From Piezodorus guildinii (taxonomy: Eukaryota > Arthropoda > Insecta > Hemiptera > Pentatomidae), in NCBI GenBank assembly GCA_023052935.1, contig CM041297.1, positions 104,833,563-104,897,562 on the forward strand: a stretch of DNA of 64,000 nucleotides. Direction: 5' to 3'. This document shows, piece after piece, positions 55,588-64,000 of this stretch; position 1 is the stretch's first letter, and every line of letters begins with the position of its first letter. Under the pieces are notes generated by a model. That model was given only the letters and a program-made list of their open reading frames with translations, was not told where the DNA came from and searched no databases. The translations under genes were made by a program, and so were the position numbers.

Positions 55588-58500
55588 GTAAGTCAATTTC
55601 GTATACTAATTTTCGTTATTGTTAACCATACATGTTACTCATTTCCTTTTTTATCAGGACCCAAATGAAGATACTGAATGGAATGACATTTTGAGGAGTA
55701 AAGGAATTCTTCCACCTAAAGAAAAAGAAATAACTGAGGATGAGATTGTAAACTTAGTTGAGCAGACTATAAAAGAAAAGCAAGGCAAAGGTAATAGTGT
55801 GTCATGCTTAAAATAACATGTTTTTTTTTAATTTGATAAGCATGTGGAAAGGTTTGGGTTTAAATTTTCCTCAGGAAGAACATTTTGATTAGATGTTTTT
55901 ATAATCAAGAAAGGTACAGAAATTATCTTAAATATGATTTTTACTAGACTTTTGTATATTGGTAAACTTGAACTTGAACCATGGTTGTTTGGCTAGCACA
56001 CTAGAATACCTAGGTAAAAGTTCTCAGCTGCTAAAATTTTAGTTTCATCCATACTTTTTCAAAAAATCCATTGATAGACGGTTTTCCTACAGTCTCCCCC
56101 TGAGTACCGGTATTTGAGGCCTGTCAGCCAACTGGTGGTGACTCATAAAAGTAGGCATAATGAGTGCTGGCTCTGCAACAAATTATTTATTTTGAATCTC
56201 AATATGATCTGTAACACCAACAAAAAAAAAAAAAAAAATTAACAGATATAAAATATTCTTAGTGTGAGTAATTGCAGCTTTAATTCCTTTCCTCCATCTC
56301 AGCAACTATTAATGTTTTGCAGATCTATTACCATTTTAGATTAGCCTTATTTATACTCTTAATGTTTTCTAAATTCCCTGTGTTTTTTTTAGTTTGAAAA
56401 TCTTTGAAATGGTTGCATATTTTCAGGGTTTTTTTCTTATAATCCTTATGGCAATTAGCATAATTATTATAGTCTTACAAATAATAAGTTGGATGACATT
56501 TAAAAGTTTTTATATAATTTTTAGAAAACATTAAATTCTCCTTAGGTCTAAAGAGAGTTAGACTCTGTTCTGTTCGTGGTTCTGACCATATTTATTTTAT
56601 TTAAATTTTTTTTTTTTTATTCCATAATTAAGTAAATTTAATCAAAAACCCTACTAGAAATATATATATATATATATAAGCACTTAAATAATTATATTGA
56701 GTCCCAGTATCTAGTATAGTTTTTCCACCTCGTATTGGAAGGGTTAACCCATTGCTTCCATTTAAGAAAAAATAATTTTTATGATTTTGCAGAGGAAAAA
56801 AAGTTGGAAGATTGCTCTTTAGATGAACTTGATCTATTAGAAGATGAAGAAGATGAAAGAGTTCTTCTTGAATACAAAAACAAACGGTTAGCTGAAATAA
56901 AAGCTTATATGCAGAAAGCAAAATATGGAAGTGTATCAGAAATTTCTGGGCAAGATTACGTCAATGAAGTGAATAAAGCTGGTGAAGGTGTTTGGGTTAT
57001 TCTTCACTTATACAAAACAGGGTATGTTTAATTTTTCAAGTAAATAGTTTTGTGATATTTAAGATCAGATGTTATTGTTAGAGATTCAGTTTAGTATTTA
57101 ATCGTTTTTATTTTATAGCATTATTATATTAATAATTTAATTACAATAATATTACTGACCTTCAACATTGTTTTCTAACTTAAAAAACTTGGTTATCAAA
57201 AATTATTGGTCGGTACATTATTTAAACTAAATCTATTATGTTTTAATTAGAATTAATACATCCTCTATAAATAAATGTTTTTAAATAATTTTGTAAAATA
57301 TGATTTCTCTCATACTTTCATATTTCATTTACTTCCATTATTTGGTCTATGATGGCTTAAACAAAATTAAACATAGCAGCCTTCTATGCCTAAGATCACG
57401 GGTTTAAGGGTTTAAACCCTTCTCAAGCATTCCATACAAGTCGGACATCAAAACTGTTTTACTTGTTTTACACTGTTATTCTTGTGATTTAAAAATACAT
57501 ATATAAAAAATCTTAAGTTTTATATAAATATAGCATATATTGTTATGTTGCTATTATCCAAGTAAAAAAAAAAAAAAATGATATATCTAAGTTATGATAC
57601 AGTAATAGTACATTGTGTAAAAGTAATATCTAATTACTTTACATTCCCACTGCTCTCTCCTAAACCCAAGTGAACACTCACAGCATGGCTTTCAGAGAGC
57701 TGACAAAAAACTGTTTTTTTTCACCATGGAGTATATTTGCGATAAACTTGAAAATTTGTGCAGGACCCTCCAATGAAAAAAGTATCTAATAATTGTAGGT
57801 GTCCCAAGGTTTTGACTCACGTTTTTGTGGAGAAAATATTTTTTGAAACATTTTTTTTGCTATCCATAACTTCCCTTACATAACGATTTAGGGTTAAAAA
57901 TTTGCAAAAGGTGTGAATCAGTAGTATAAATTAGGTGCTCATATGCGGGCGGCAGATTTCTCATACTTAATCCGCTAGGCCTATTAGGACTCCTACTGTA
58001 GCCTATTAGCCATAGCAGCATAAATTGACAGTAAGTAAATAAACCAAAATAAAGCTTAATTTAATAATGCAAATAAAACTAATATTAATACAGGCAAAAA
58101 ATAAAAAATAAATAATAAAAAAATAGTAATACTAACATTAACATGTCAAATTATGTAGAGCTATTTCCTCATCGTCAGGGGAAAAAAATTATTACCTTAT
58201 TTTTCATCAATATTTGTTTTTCATTATAAAGTAAGTAACTTATGATAATAAATCTTCTTAGAATTTTTTAATAAGTAACCACTCTATGGAACTCAACATA
58301 GCTGATTGTTATATTAAATTTTATTACTAATTAATAAAATTTAATCTCTTTTTTACTTTCACTTACCTATATATCTATATATTCTATGGGAAAGTATTGT
58401 AATCTGCAATCGTCAAAATTTTTTAATTCAAGTTTTTATCAGAAATAAATGTTTTAGGGTCCCCAACGCAAAAAGGTCTGTGTGTGTGTGTGTCCCATAT

Positions 58501-59491
58501 TTAACACAGCTTTACCCCCTAGATGTTACAGCAACTTTTTTCAACTAGAGTCCCTTTATACCATGCATTTTGCACCTTTTCACGATTAAACTCACTAAAT
58601 CAATATAAAACTTATGGGTTTTAATATCATAGAGGTTTCATTCTGATTGAAATAGTCTGACAGGGCTTAAATGCCGATATTTTAAGTTTCCTTCCTCTTA
58701 AATACCTTTTATTTTGTAGAATCAAAAAAATTAATCATATCATCTTGTTTGTATTTTTAAAGAACGGCTTAATTTATAAGTTGAACGAATTTGATATCCA
58801 ACTAAAGGAGAAAATAGCAAAACTATTTTTTTAATGCAATTTTGTGTTTTTGAACATTAGAACAGTGAGTAACATAAATGTTTACCATTGGAAAGCTAAA
58901 GATTGTACAAACAATTCTATCTTATTCACAAAATTGTAAATGTCAATGAAGAATGACAAAGAAACCCGATAAAACTAACAGATTGTTTTATATGATAATA
59001 CATTAGATTATTTAATAAAATATGTGTTTCTATCGTGATATCTACTCAATGTAATTAATACTTTATCCTTGTTTCATCTACATTTAAAAAATCTTAAATT
59101 GATTTCAACAACGGAGGTAAGTGGAAGTGGTCTGTTGCGCGCTCCAGATGTATTAAACATTGTTTGCATGTTGATCCATATAATTATTTTCAAAATGAAA
59201 GTATCAGTCTGTGGTAAATTGATTTATATTTATAGATGATGGTTGTGTATATTAATGCTTCTTGTTATTATTTTTTTTCTAGGATACCTTTGTGCTCTCT
59301 TCTAAACTTACATTTATCTGAATTGGCTCGTAAATTTCCATCAGTCAAATTTCTTAAAAGCATCTCTACTACTTGTATTCCTAATTTCCCAGACAAAAAT
59401 TTGCCAACCATATTCGTTTATTTTGAAGGAGAAATGAAAAAGCAATTTATTGGTCCTCAGGAATTTAGGAGAGAAGATATCACATGTGAAG
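55582..59491 (+). CDS. PDCL3: phosducin-like protein 3 (PDCL3 / viral IAP-associated factor), 3' end missing
   Basis: A thioredoxin-fold cytosolic protein that assists the CCT chaperonin and was described as an IAP-binding factor. Exons: 55582-55587 (ATGCAG), 55658-55790, 56793-57021 and 59283-59491, all with GT-AG borders and matching phases. It encodes [22 protein letters not shown], an acidic helical region ([20 protein letters not shown]), [36 protein letters not shown] and [20 protein letters not shown] then [10 protein letters not shown]. This closely follows animal PDCL3, including [20 protein letters not shown]. About 190 of an expected ~240 residues are present. The terminal part (usually EWKLxxxGAIxTDLE plus an acidic tail) is not found in phase. 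No frame breaks. Confidence 0.93.
55658..55790 (+). CDS. PDCL3: PDCL3 exon 2
   Basis: Acceptor TTTATCAG|GACCC, donor CAAAG|GTAATA, ends in phase 1. It encodes [20 protein letters not shown] and an acidic helix. Confidence 0.93.
55975..56190 (+). repeat. family B SINE-like copy in PDCL3 intron 2
   Basis: GGTTGTTTGGCTAGCACACT parallels the A-box region; CAGTCTCCCCCTGAGTACC and GTGACTCATAAAAGTAGGC parallel the body of the SINE at 15972. The B box is degraded. Confidence 0.55.
56793..57021 (+). CDS. PDCL3: PDCL3 exon 3
   Basis: Acceptor TTTTGCAG|AGGAA, donor ACAGG|GTATG, ends in phase 2. It encodes the helical domain and the start of the thioredoxin fold ([15 protein letters not shown]). Confidence 0.95.
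57022..57920. other. PDCL3 intron 3, left part
   Basis: AT-rich intron. A tRNA-like CACGGGTTTAAGGGTTTAAA segment near 57397 may be a SINE remnant; otherwise nothing recognised. Confidence 0.4.
57930..58045 (+). repeat. family A SINE 3' part
   Basis: CCTATTAGCCATAGCAGCAT through AAATTGACAGTAA matches the 3' tail of the family A SINEs. Confidence 0.5.
58355..59128 (+). mobile_element. TIR element (ACTTTCACTTACC family), full-length copy
   Basis: Ends ACTTTCACTTACC (58355) and GGTAAGTGGAAGT (59116-59128) are inverted repeats with one mismatch. The 774-bp interior has no coding capacity. This copy links the left-half and right-half fragments elsewhere in the window into one family. It sits in PDCL3 intron 3, ending about 155 bp before exon 4. 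Confidence 0.75.
59283..59491 (+). CDS. PDCL3: PDCL3 exon 4
   Basis: Acceptor TTTTCTAG|GATAC, donor GAAG|GTAAGG, ends in phase 1. It encodes [20 protein letters not shown] through [18 protein letters not shown] and EDITCE. Confidence 0.95.
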
Positions 59492-59547
59492 GTAAGGAAT
59501 AATTTATTTTAGTTAAAACTTTACTTCTGCTGTCATTGTTGACAATT

Positions 59548-59925
59548 GCTTGGAGTGGCGGGCTGAGGTGGATACAACACTAGTCTACTGTTCACTGGGA
59601 CCTGCGTTCGAACACAGGCTGTTGCAGAATAATTATTTATTCTGTTAATTTATCTGAGGGCGAACCTTAGGGTATAGAGATCCTCCTGGGGCACACCCAG
59701 CGTTTATACTTTGCTTACCTAAATTTGGCGGAGAGGGAGGAAATCTAGCATCTGAGTGTGCTATCTAGCCCTAATTACCTCCTTGCAAAACTGTTGGCTG
59801 TGAAGCAGTACAAACCTCTGTATGTACTGAACATAAGACCCTTTAGCCTAGTTGGGGTCAGGTGACTACATACCACTTGTAGTGATCTGACCCACAGCCT
59901 GTATACCTACTGACTCAACCTTTTG
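59548..59925 (+). repeat. tRNA-derived SINE (family C)
   Basis: GGCGGGCTGAGGTGGATACA (A-box-like) and GACCTGCGTTCGAACACAGG (B box GTTCGAACAC) head a ~300-bp body with CTCCTGGGGCACACCCAGC. A partial reverse copy is at 14065-14170. Confidence 0.65.
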
Positions 59926-60244
59926 AAATATCATTCTTTAAATTTAAATAGAAAATTATTTATTTCTATCTATCTATTTCTACGGACTCTTTGGTCTAAT
60001 CCTTATTGATATCTGCTTTTTTTCTTTGAAACCCTTCCTCTTTATGCCTTGATTCATCTTCAGTATAAAGATTGTAAAATATAAAAAACAACCTTAAGGG
60101 TAGACCCAGTCACCAAAAAAATTAAGTATTTCCAACCTCCTTTCCTCATTCTTTGACAAGGCACTTAGAAGGCACCATCTGATTTATAACTAAAAATGAT
60201 TACGTACTTATAACAAAATGTTACTCATCTATTATTGATTGTAG

Positions 60245-60287
60245 ATCTGGTAGAGAGTCTAGTTGTGATTCTGATCTGTATTGTTAG
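60245..60287 (+). CDS. possible PDCL3 terminal exon (weak)
   Basis: After acceptor ATTGTAG (60238-60244) one frame reads SGRESSCDSDLYC and stops. This resembles the Ser/Asp-rich tail of PDCL3 proteins, but it needs an undetected exon to bring the phase right. Treat as a guess. Confidence 0.2.
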
Positions 60288-60464
60288 AATCAAATACAGA
60301 AAATGTTTGGCAACAATACAACTTGGTAAACTATACAAAGAAACTAGATGGAATCTAGAAAAGTTTAAAGACATGCTAATTTTACCAGGTGTAGAAGTAT
60401 TAAATTGGAATTGTTTTGTAAAAATTGCACCTCTGTTACTTAAAAATTATAAAAAATATTTTAT

Positions 60465-60794
60465 TCAAAATAGTCTCCATTGGAATTTATACATTTTTCC
60501 ACATCTTCGGCAGGTTATGAATGTCACTCCTAAAAAACAATTATTCCTTTGAAGAGAACCAGTTGTCGAGCTATTTTCACTTGAATTAAAGTGTTGTTCA
60601 GCAAGTGCATGTCCCAATGATGCGATTAGACAGTAATCAGATGGAGCTAAGTCTGGAGAATTAGCCGCATGCGCTAGTATTTCACAATTAAACGTCTTGA
60701 TCGTATCCCGTGACCGGTTTTGCTCTGTGGGGAGAGGGGGCATTATCATGAAGCAAAATGACTTTATGTGGCATTTTTGCACAGAGCTGGGCAT
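60465..60794 (-). pseudogene. mariner transposase C-terminal fragment
   Basis: Minus-strand frames give MPHKVILLHDNAPSPHRAKP, then, after a shift, HAANSPDLAPSDYCL and GHALAEQHFNSSE, and SDIHNLPKMWKNV near the end. HDNA and SPDLAPSDY are the second and third catalytic blocks of mariner DD34D transposases. Frameshifts and a stop make it dead. It differs from the element at 25118. Confidence 0.8.
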
Positions 60795-61080
60795 TTAATT
60801 AAAAAAACAATTTAATTGGACCACTAAATAATTAATTTTAATTAATTAAAAATTTCCTCAATTAATTTTATATAATTAAACTAGTTAATTAATTCTAATT
60901 GTTAATTGATAATTAATTTTAATTAGAAAGAATTGCATATTACAAAGTTAATTTTACAGTTAGGATTATTCATAAGAATTAATAATAAACTTTTTTTTTA
61001 ATATCTTCAAAAATATGTTGTTTTTTTTAATTAAAAATACATTCAGTCAACATTATCCGTTTTTTCTTTATGTAGTTTTT
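60795..61080. other. AT-only spacer of TTAATTAA-like repeats
   Basis: Strongly AT-biased sequence built of TTAATTAA-type words (60797-60930). No other feature. Confidence 0.5.
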
Positions 61081-61084
61081 TAAA

Positions 61085-61397
61085 TTTTTGTTCCCGTTAT
61101 TGTTTTAATTGATATAGGCATCGATTATTAGGTTTTTAGGGGTTCTGATTTCATTTTTTGTATCGGATTTAGGATCGCGTACAGACTTTTCGATTCTTGT
61201 TCGCGTTAATGTTTTAATTGATATATGCATCGATTATTAGATTTTCGGGGGTTCTGATTTCAATTTTTGTATCATATTTAGGATCGCGCAAAGGTCTTCG
61301 ATTCTTGTTCGTGTTAATGTTTTAATTGATATAGACATCGATTATTAGGTTTTCGGGAGTTCTGATATCAATTTTTGTATCGGATTTAGGATCGCTA
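61085..61397. repeat. ~109-bp tandem repeat, three copies
   Basis: TGTTTTAATTGATATA recurs at 61101, 61210 and 61318. Each copy also has ATCGATTATTAG, GGTTCTGAT or GAGTTCTGAT, TTTTTGTATCRKATTTAGGA and TCGCG-type text. The copies are richer in CpG than the surroundings. Confidence 0.9.
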
Positions 61398-61645
61398 GGA
61401 ACTAGAAATAATTGTTTCTTTTTAGAAGTAGTCATTGAAGGGCATTATAAAGATGACATGTAAATACATAACAAATCCACCTACCATAAACTTTCGACGC
61501 TATTGCATTTTTTTTTTTTTTTTAATAGATTTATTGCTATTTACAACTGTATAATGATATACATCTAGTAAATGAGTTACAAGATACAAATGTCATGGAT
61601 TCACATGTGGGGATACTACCCATTGGCAGCTCTCCAAAGACTATG

Positions 61646-62094
61646 TTAAACTAGAAGGTCTCGTGGCCATCTTCTTTTCAGAAGCCTCGGAGGATTATCA
61701 GGGATTGTAGAGGAAGCAAGGATTGAAACAAGTGGATTAGAGTGGGAATGGAGTTTGTCATGAAAGATGTGGTACCTGGTTCGCGCCAAGTCAGCAACAT
61801 AGGGAATGTTAAGGTCTTTATGGATGAGTTTATTTGTGACAAAATAAGGAGCATTGAGAATTTTTCGAAGGATTTTTGATTGCAAGGATTGGAGACGGGA
61901 AGAATTTGATGGTTTAGTAGAGCCCCAAATCTCTACTCCGTAAGTCCATATCGGTCTGATGATAGTCATATAGATGAGTCTTTTGTACTTAAGTGGAAGG
62001 TTAGAGCGTTTGTCTGGTAAGTGTTGAAGTAGTCGAAAACGTCGGGCAGTTTCTTGTCTTTTCAGTCTTGTATGAGGGCTCCAATGAATTTTAG
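61646..62094 (-). pseudogene. Jockey-like LINE polymerase C-terminus
   Basis: The minus-strand frame runs HTRLKRQETARRFRLLQHL, then LIYMTIIRPIWTYGVEIWGS, then ILRKILNAPYFVTNKLIHKD and ends RRWPRDLLV. This is the classic Jockey-clade reverse-transcriptase C-terminus (LLYKTILKPIWTYGIQLWG...NAPWYV). The final ~150 codons are open; the rest of the element is absent. Confidence 0.85.
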
Positions 62095-62339
62095 GTTATT
62101 GTGTGTTGACAGGCTTCGTCAGCTGTTAGAGGGAGAAGATAGTGCTACAGAAGCAGTCTTACAGTCTTTAAACTGATAGCGAGCACCATCTATTAAATGA
62201 AGTACCATATATCCAGCATTTATGTCATTTTTAGAGATCAAAGTTTCTTTTTCCTGATGTATGTTATAAAATTAAAATGGATGGTCATAGATTGATGTAC
62301 AATTAATACCTACAATTTTCTACTAACAATGTTTGAATT

Positions 62340-62548
62340 ATGAAGAGTTATGTTTATCTAATTCTTATTCTTCCGACGATCCTTTACGGATGTGAAACAT
62401 GGCCGCTTACTTTGAAGGATGAACAACGGCTTAAGGTTTTCGAAAATAAGGCACTGCATAAAATATTTGGTCCGAAGAGAGATGAGGCCACTGGGGAGTT
62501 TAGAAGGATGCACAACGCGGAGTGGCGGAGCTTATACCCTGTGAATAT
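62340..62548 (+). pseudogene. RTE-like LINE C-terminal fragment, cut by the LTR element
   Basis: TILYGCETWPLTLKDEQRLK, then VFENKALHKIFGPKRDEATG and RMHNAEWRSLY match the C-terminal domain of RTE-type LINE polymerases (YGxETWxLTxxDExxLxxFExKxLRKIFGP). The frame is broken at 62549 by LTR element copy 2, so the LINE fragment is older. Confidence 0.8.
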
Positions 62549-63034
62549 TGTAATATACCCATTTTTTATAATTATAGTGGTTATTAATTTATATATTTGT
62601 TGTGGAGTTAGGCAGGCTAACAATAAGGTAAAAGGTAAAATTTGAATACCAGCTCTTATTTGTTTGTTTGTAAACATAACCTCCATTTTGGATGCACGGG
62701 ACATTCCAGGTAAAAACCCAGGTGGAGGAAAGATACCTGATCATGGTCAGTCAGAGTTGGGGTTATGAGCTGATAGGAGAGAGTTTTTGAGTGGAGAGCT
62801 GGGAGGTAGGAGTTGCTGTCTGAATATGAAGAAACATTGTTAGCCTGCCTGCATATTGTTTGTGTTATGTTTGTAAGTGATTATTATAATTAAAAAGTTA
62901 AATAATAAAAATGTGCCTGATTGTCAAGAACCCATACTATACCCTGAGAGATAAATTGAGTTTTAATTAAGTAAATATTATGTGAAATGATTTTTTCTTA
63001 AAAGAATATTATTTTAAAAAATAAGCATATTATA
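62549..63034 (+). repeat. 5' LTR, copy 2
   Basis: 486 bp, TGTAATA...TATTATA, followed by the TGGCTCCCAACTAGG primer-site candidate. Confidence 0.9.
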
Positions 63035-63148
63035 TAATTTGGCTCCCAACTAGGTGTGGCTTAATTTGTTAAATATTAAGACCACGACAATCAGTGCACA
63101 ATTTATATTTTAATAAGTTTTGTATGTGTTAATTTGTGAGCAAACAAT

Positions 63149-63922
63149 ATGGAGGACCAAGGAAATAATAGTTATTCAGATAGGACAGAAAAGATTCAGA
63201 TATTCAAACAATTCATGATGATGATGGAGAAATTAGAACAAAAGGTGGATAAATTTGGAAAAGAAATATTAGAAAACTTTACAAGTGTTACTACAGAAAT
63301 GAAAATTGATCCCCAGAGAAGAACCTCCATTGAAGATGAAGAAAACAAGAATAAAGAACCTATGGACCAAGAGTGTGAAACAGTAACTCCTAATTGTACA
63401 GAAGAACCTACATCAAAGACTGTACCTTTGGAAGATCCTACTGACCAAGAGTGTGAAACAGAAACAGTAACTCCAATGTGTACAGTAGAACCTAAATTGA
63501 TGAGTAATCCCTGTAATGTTATGATTGAAGAGGCCAAGGACTTAATGACTAGCTCTATTGATGTGAAGGAAAGTGTAAATATCAAAGAAGATCAGATTCA
63601 TGATGTGAAACCCAGTGACAGCAAGTGCTTAACTTTCAGAACTTTAATAAGTGTCTTAAGCCCCCAAAATAGACCTCCGGTGGTATTTTACAGATTAAGT
63701 GTTTCAAATAATCCAGAAATAGATTTCTCCATCTCCTATAATTATTTGTCACCAATTGTAAATTTAATTAATCAATACAGGAATGTGCCAACCAAAACTA
63801 TTATCGTTTTTATTTTAGACTATGAGTTCTACTTAGGCTATATGGTCTTGGATCATGTTAGGAAAGATCAAACACCATATTATTTTTGGACACGGCAATC
63901 TTTATCCTTTTCCAGGGGATAA
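63149..63922 (+). CDS. 257-residue protein of LTR element copy 2
   Basis: It is the same protein as at 19855-20628 except Leu for Ser at about residue 93 and one synonymous change (ACCAATT for ACCGATT). The frame is intact in both copies, consistent with recent insertion. Function unrecognised. Confidence 0.7.
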   Translation: MEDQGNNSYSDRTEKIQIFKQFMMMMEKLEQKVDKFGKEILENFTSVTTEMKIDPQRRTSIEDEENKNKEPMDQECETVTPNCTEEPTSKTVPLEDPTDQECETETVTPMCTVEPKLMSNPCNVMIEEAKDLMTSSIDVKESVNIKEDQIHDVKPSDSKCLTFRTLISVLSPQNRPPVVFYRLSVSNNPEIDFSISYNYLSPIVNLINQYRNVPTKTIIVFILDYEFYLGYMVLDHVRKDQTPYYFWTRQSLSFSRG

Positions 63923-64000
63923 AAAGGGATGATTAGCGCTCCCTCCGTTAGATGAGTTAAAAAATGGGCAGTCTGAACAATGTTCAGATTGAACCATACT

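Larger units (their letters stand above)
62549..64000 (+). mobile_element. LTR retrotransposon copy 2, truncated by the window end
   Basis: It starts TGTAATATACCC after ATAT (62545-62548), the same target tetranucleotide as copy 1. The 5' LTR is 62549-63034 (486 bp). It matches copy 1 except for a handful of changes, mostly in the LTR (for example GTTGTGGAG, GATGCACGGG, AGGAGAGAG). The interior continues past the end of the window. Confidence 0.9.

Noticed and set aside
59555..59600. LEWR-like peptide in phase with PDCL3 exon 4
   Set aside because: It lies within the tRNA-like head of a SINE, has no acceptor at the right place, and similarity stops after four residues.
60235..60552. A 105-codon frame after PDCL3 exon 4 as its final exon
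   Set aside because: It does not resemble the PDCL3 C-terminus, and its second half is antisense to a mariner fragment. Only a short alternative frame at 60245 was kept, at low confidence.

Overview
The window is eukaryotic and almost certainly from an arthropod, most likely an insect. It is very AT-rich, with spliced genes of animal type (GT-AG introns of 0.1 to 6 kb) and dense SINE, LINE, Tc1/mariner, hAT-like, Helitron and LTR relics. I cannot name the species from sequence alone. Two protein-coding genes are secure. One minus-strand gene of 18 coding exons (start 35903, stop 4719) encodes a ubiquitin-specific protease of the USP4/11/15/32 type, about 1036 residues, with a RING-like cysteine module between its catalytic boxes. 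One plus-strand gene starting at 55582 encodes phosducin-like protein 3 (PDCL3, also called viral IAP-associated factor); four exons are visible and its 3' end was not found. A third locus, 1800-2699 on the plus strand, is a ten-finger C2H2 zinc-finger array whose frame is broken in several places.

Layout: 1-3.2 kb holds the zinc-finger locus and a tandem duplication of its 3' end. The USP gene fills 4.7-35.9 kb; its introns carry foldback elements with a hammerhead-like motif, a Helitron helicase remnant, tRNA-derived SINEs, a Tc1-like relic, copies of a TIR element with ends ACTTTCACTTACC, a hAT-like remnant with a nested LINE, a complete 2.53-kb LTR element and an internally deleted mariner. 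From 36.1 to 55.1 kb lies one giant repeat structure. PDCL3 occupies 55.6 to at least 59.5 kb. The right end (60-64 kb) holds a mariner fragment, a 109-bp tandem repeat, two LINE fragments, and a second copy of the LTR element that runs off the window.

The main discovery candidate is the 19,061-bp block 36075-55135. It is bounded by TAGGGATGGGATATCG inverted ends and by a perfect 8-bp direct repeat ATGGCAAG, so it reads as a single transposon insertion with hAT-type hallmarks. Its interior is two arrays of a ~31-bp monomer centred on AATATCGATATT. The left array (about 6 kb) and the right array (about 10 kb) point in opposite directions around a ~2.4-kb non-repeat centre without a recognisable transposase. 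Nearly every intact monomer contains TATCGATA, the site bound by DREF in Drosophila; DREF is itself related to hAT transposases. The element sits between the divergent start codons of the USP and PDCL3 genes, which would be only about 0.67 kb apart without it, so it appears to have split a shared bidirectional promoter.

The USP removes ubiquitin from substrates and PDCL3 is a cytosolic co-chaperone of the CCT chaperonin. Nothing in the sequence ties the two functionally beyond their head-to-head arrangement.
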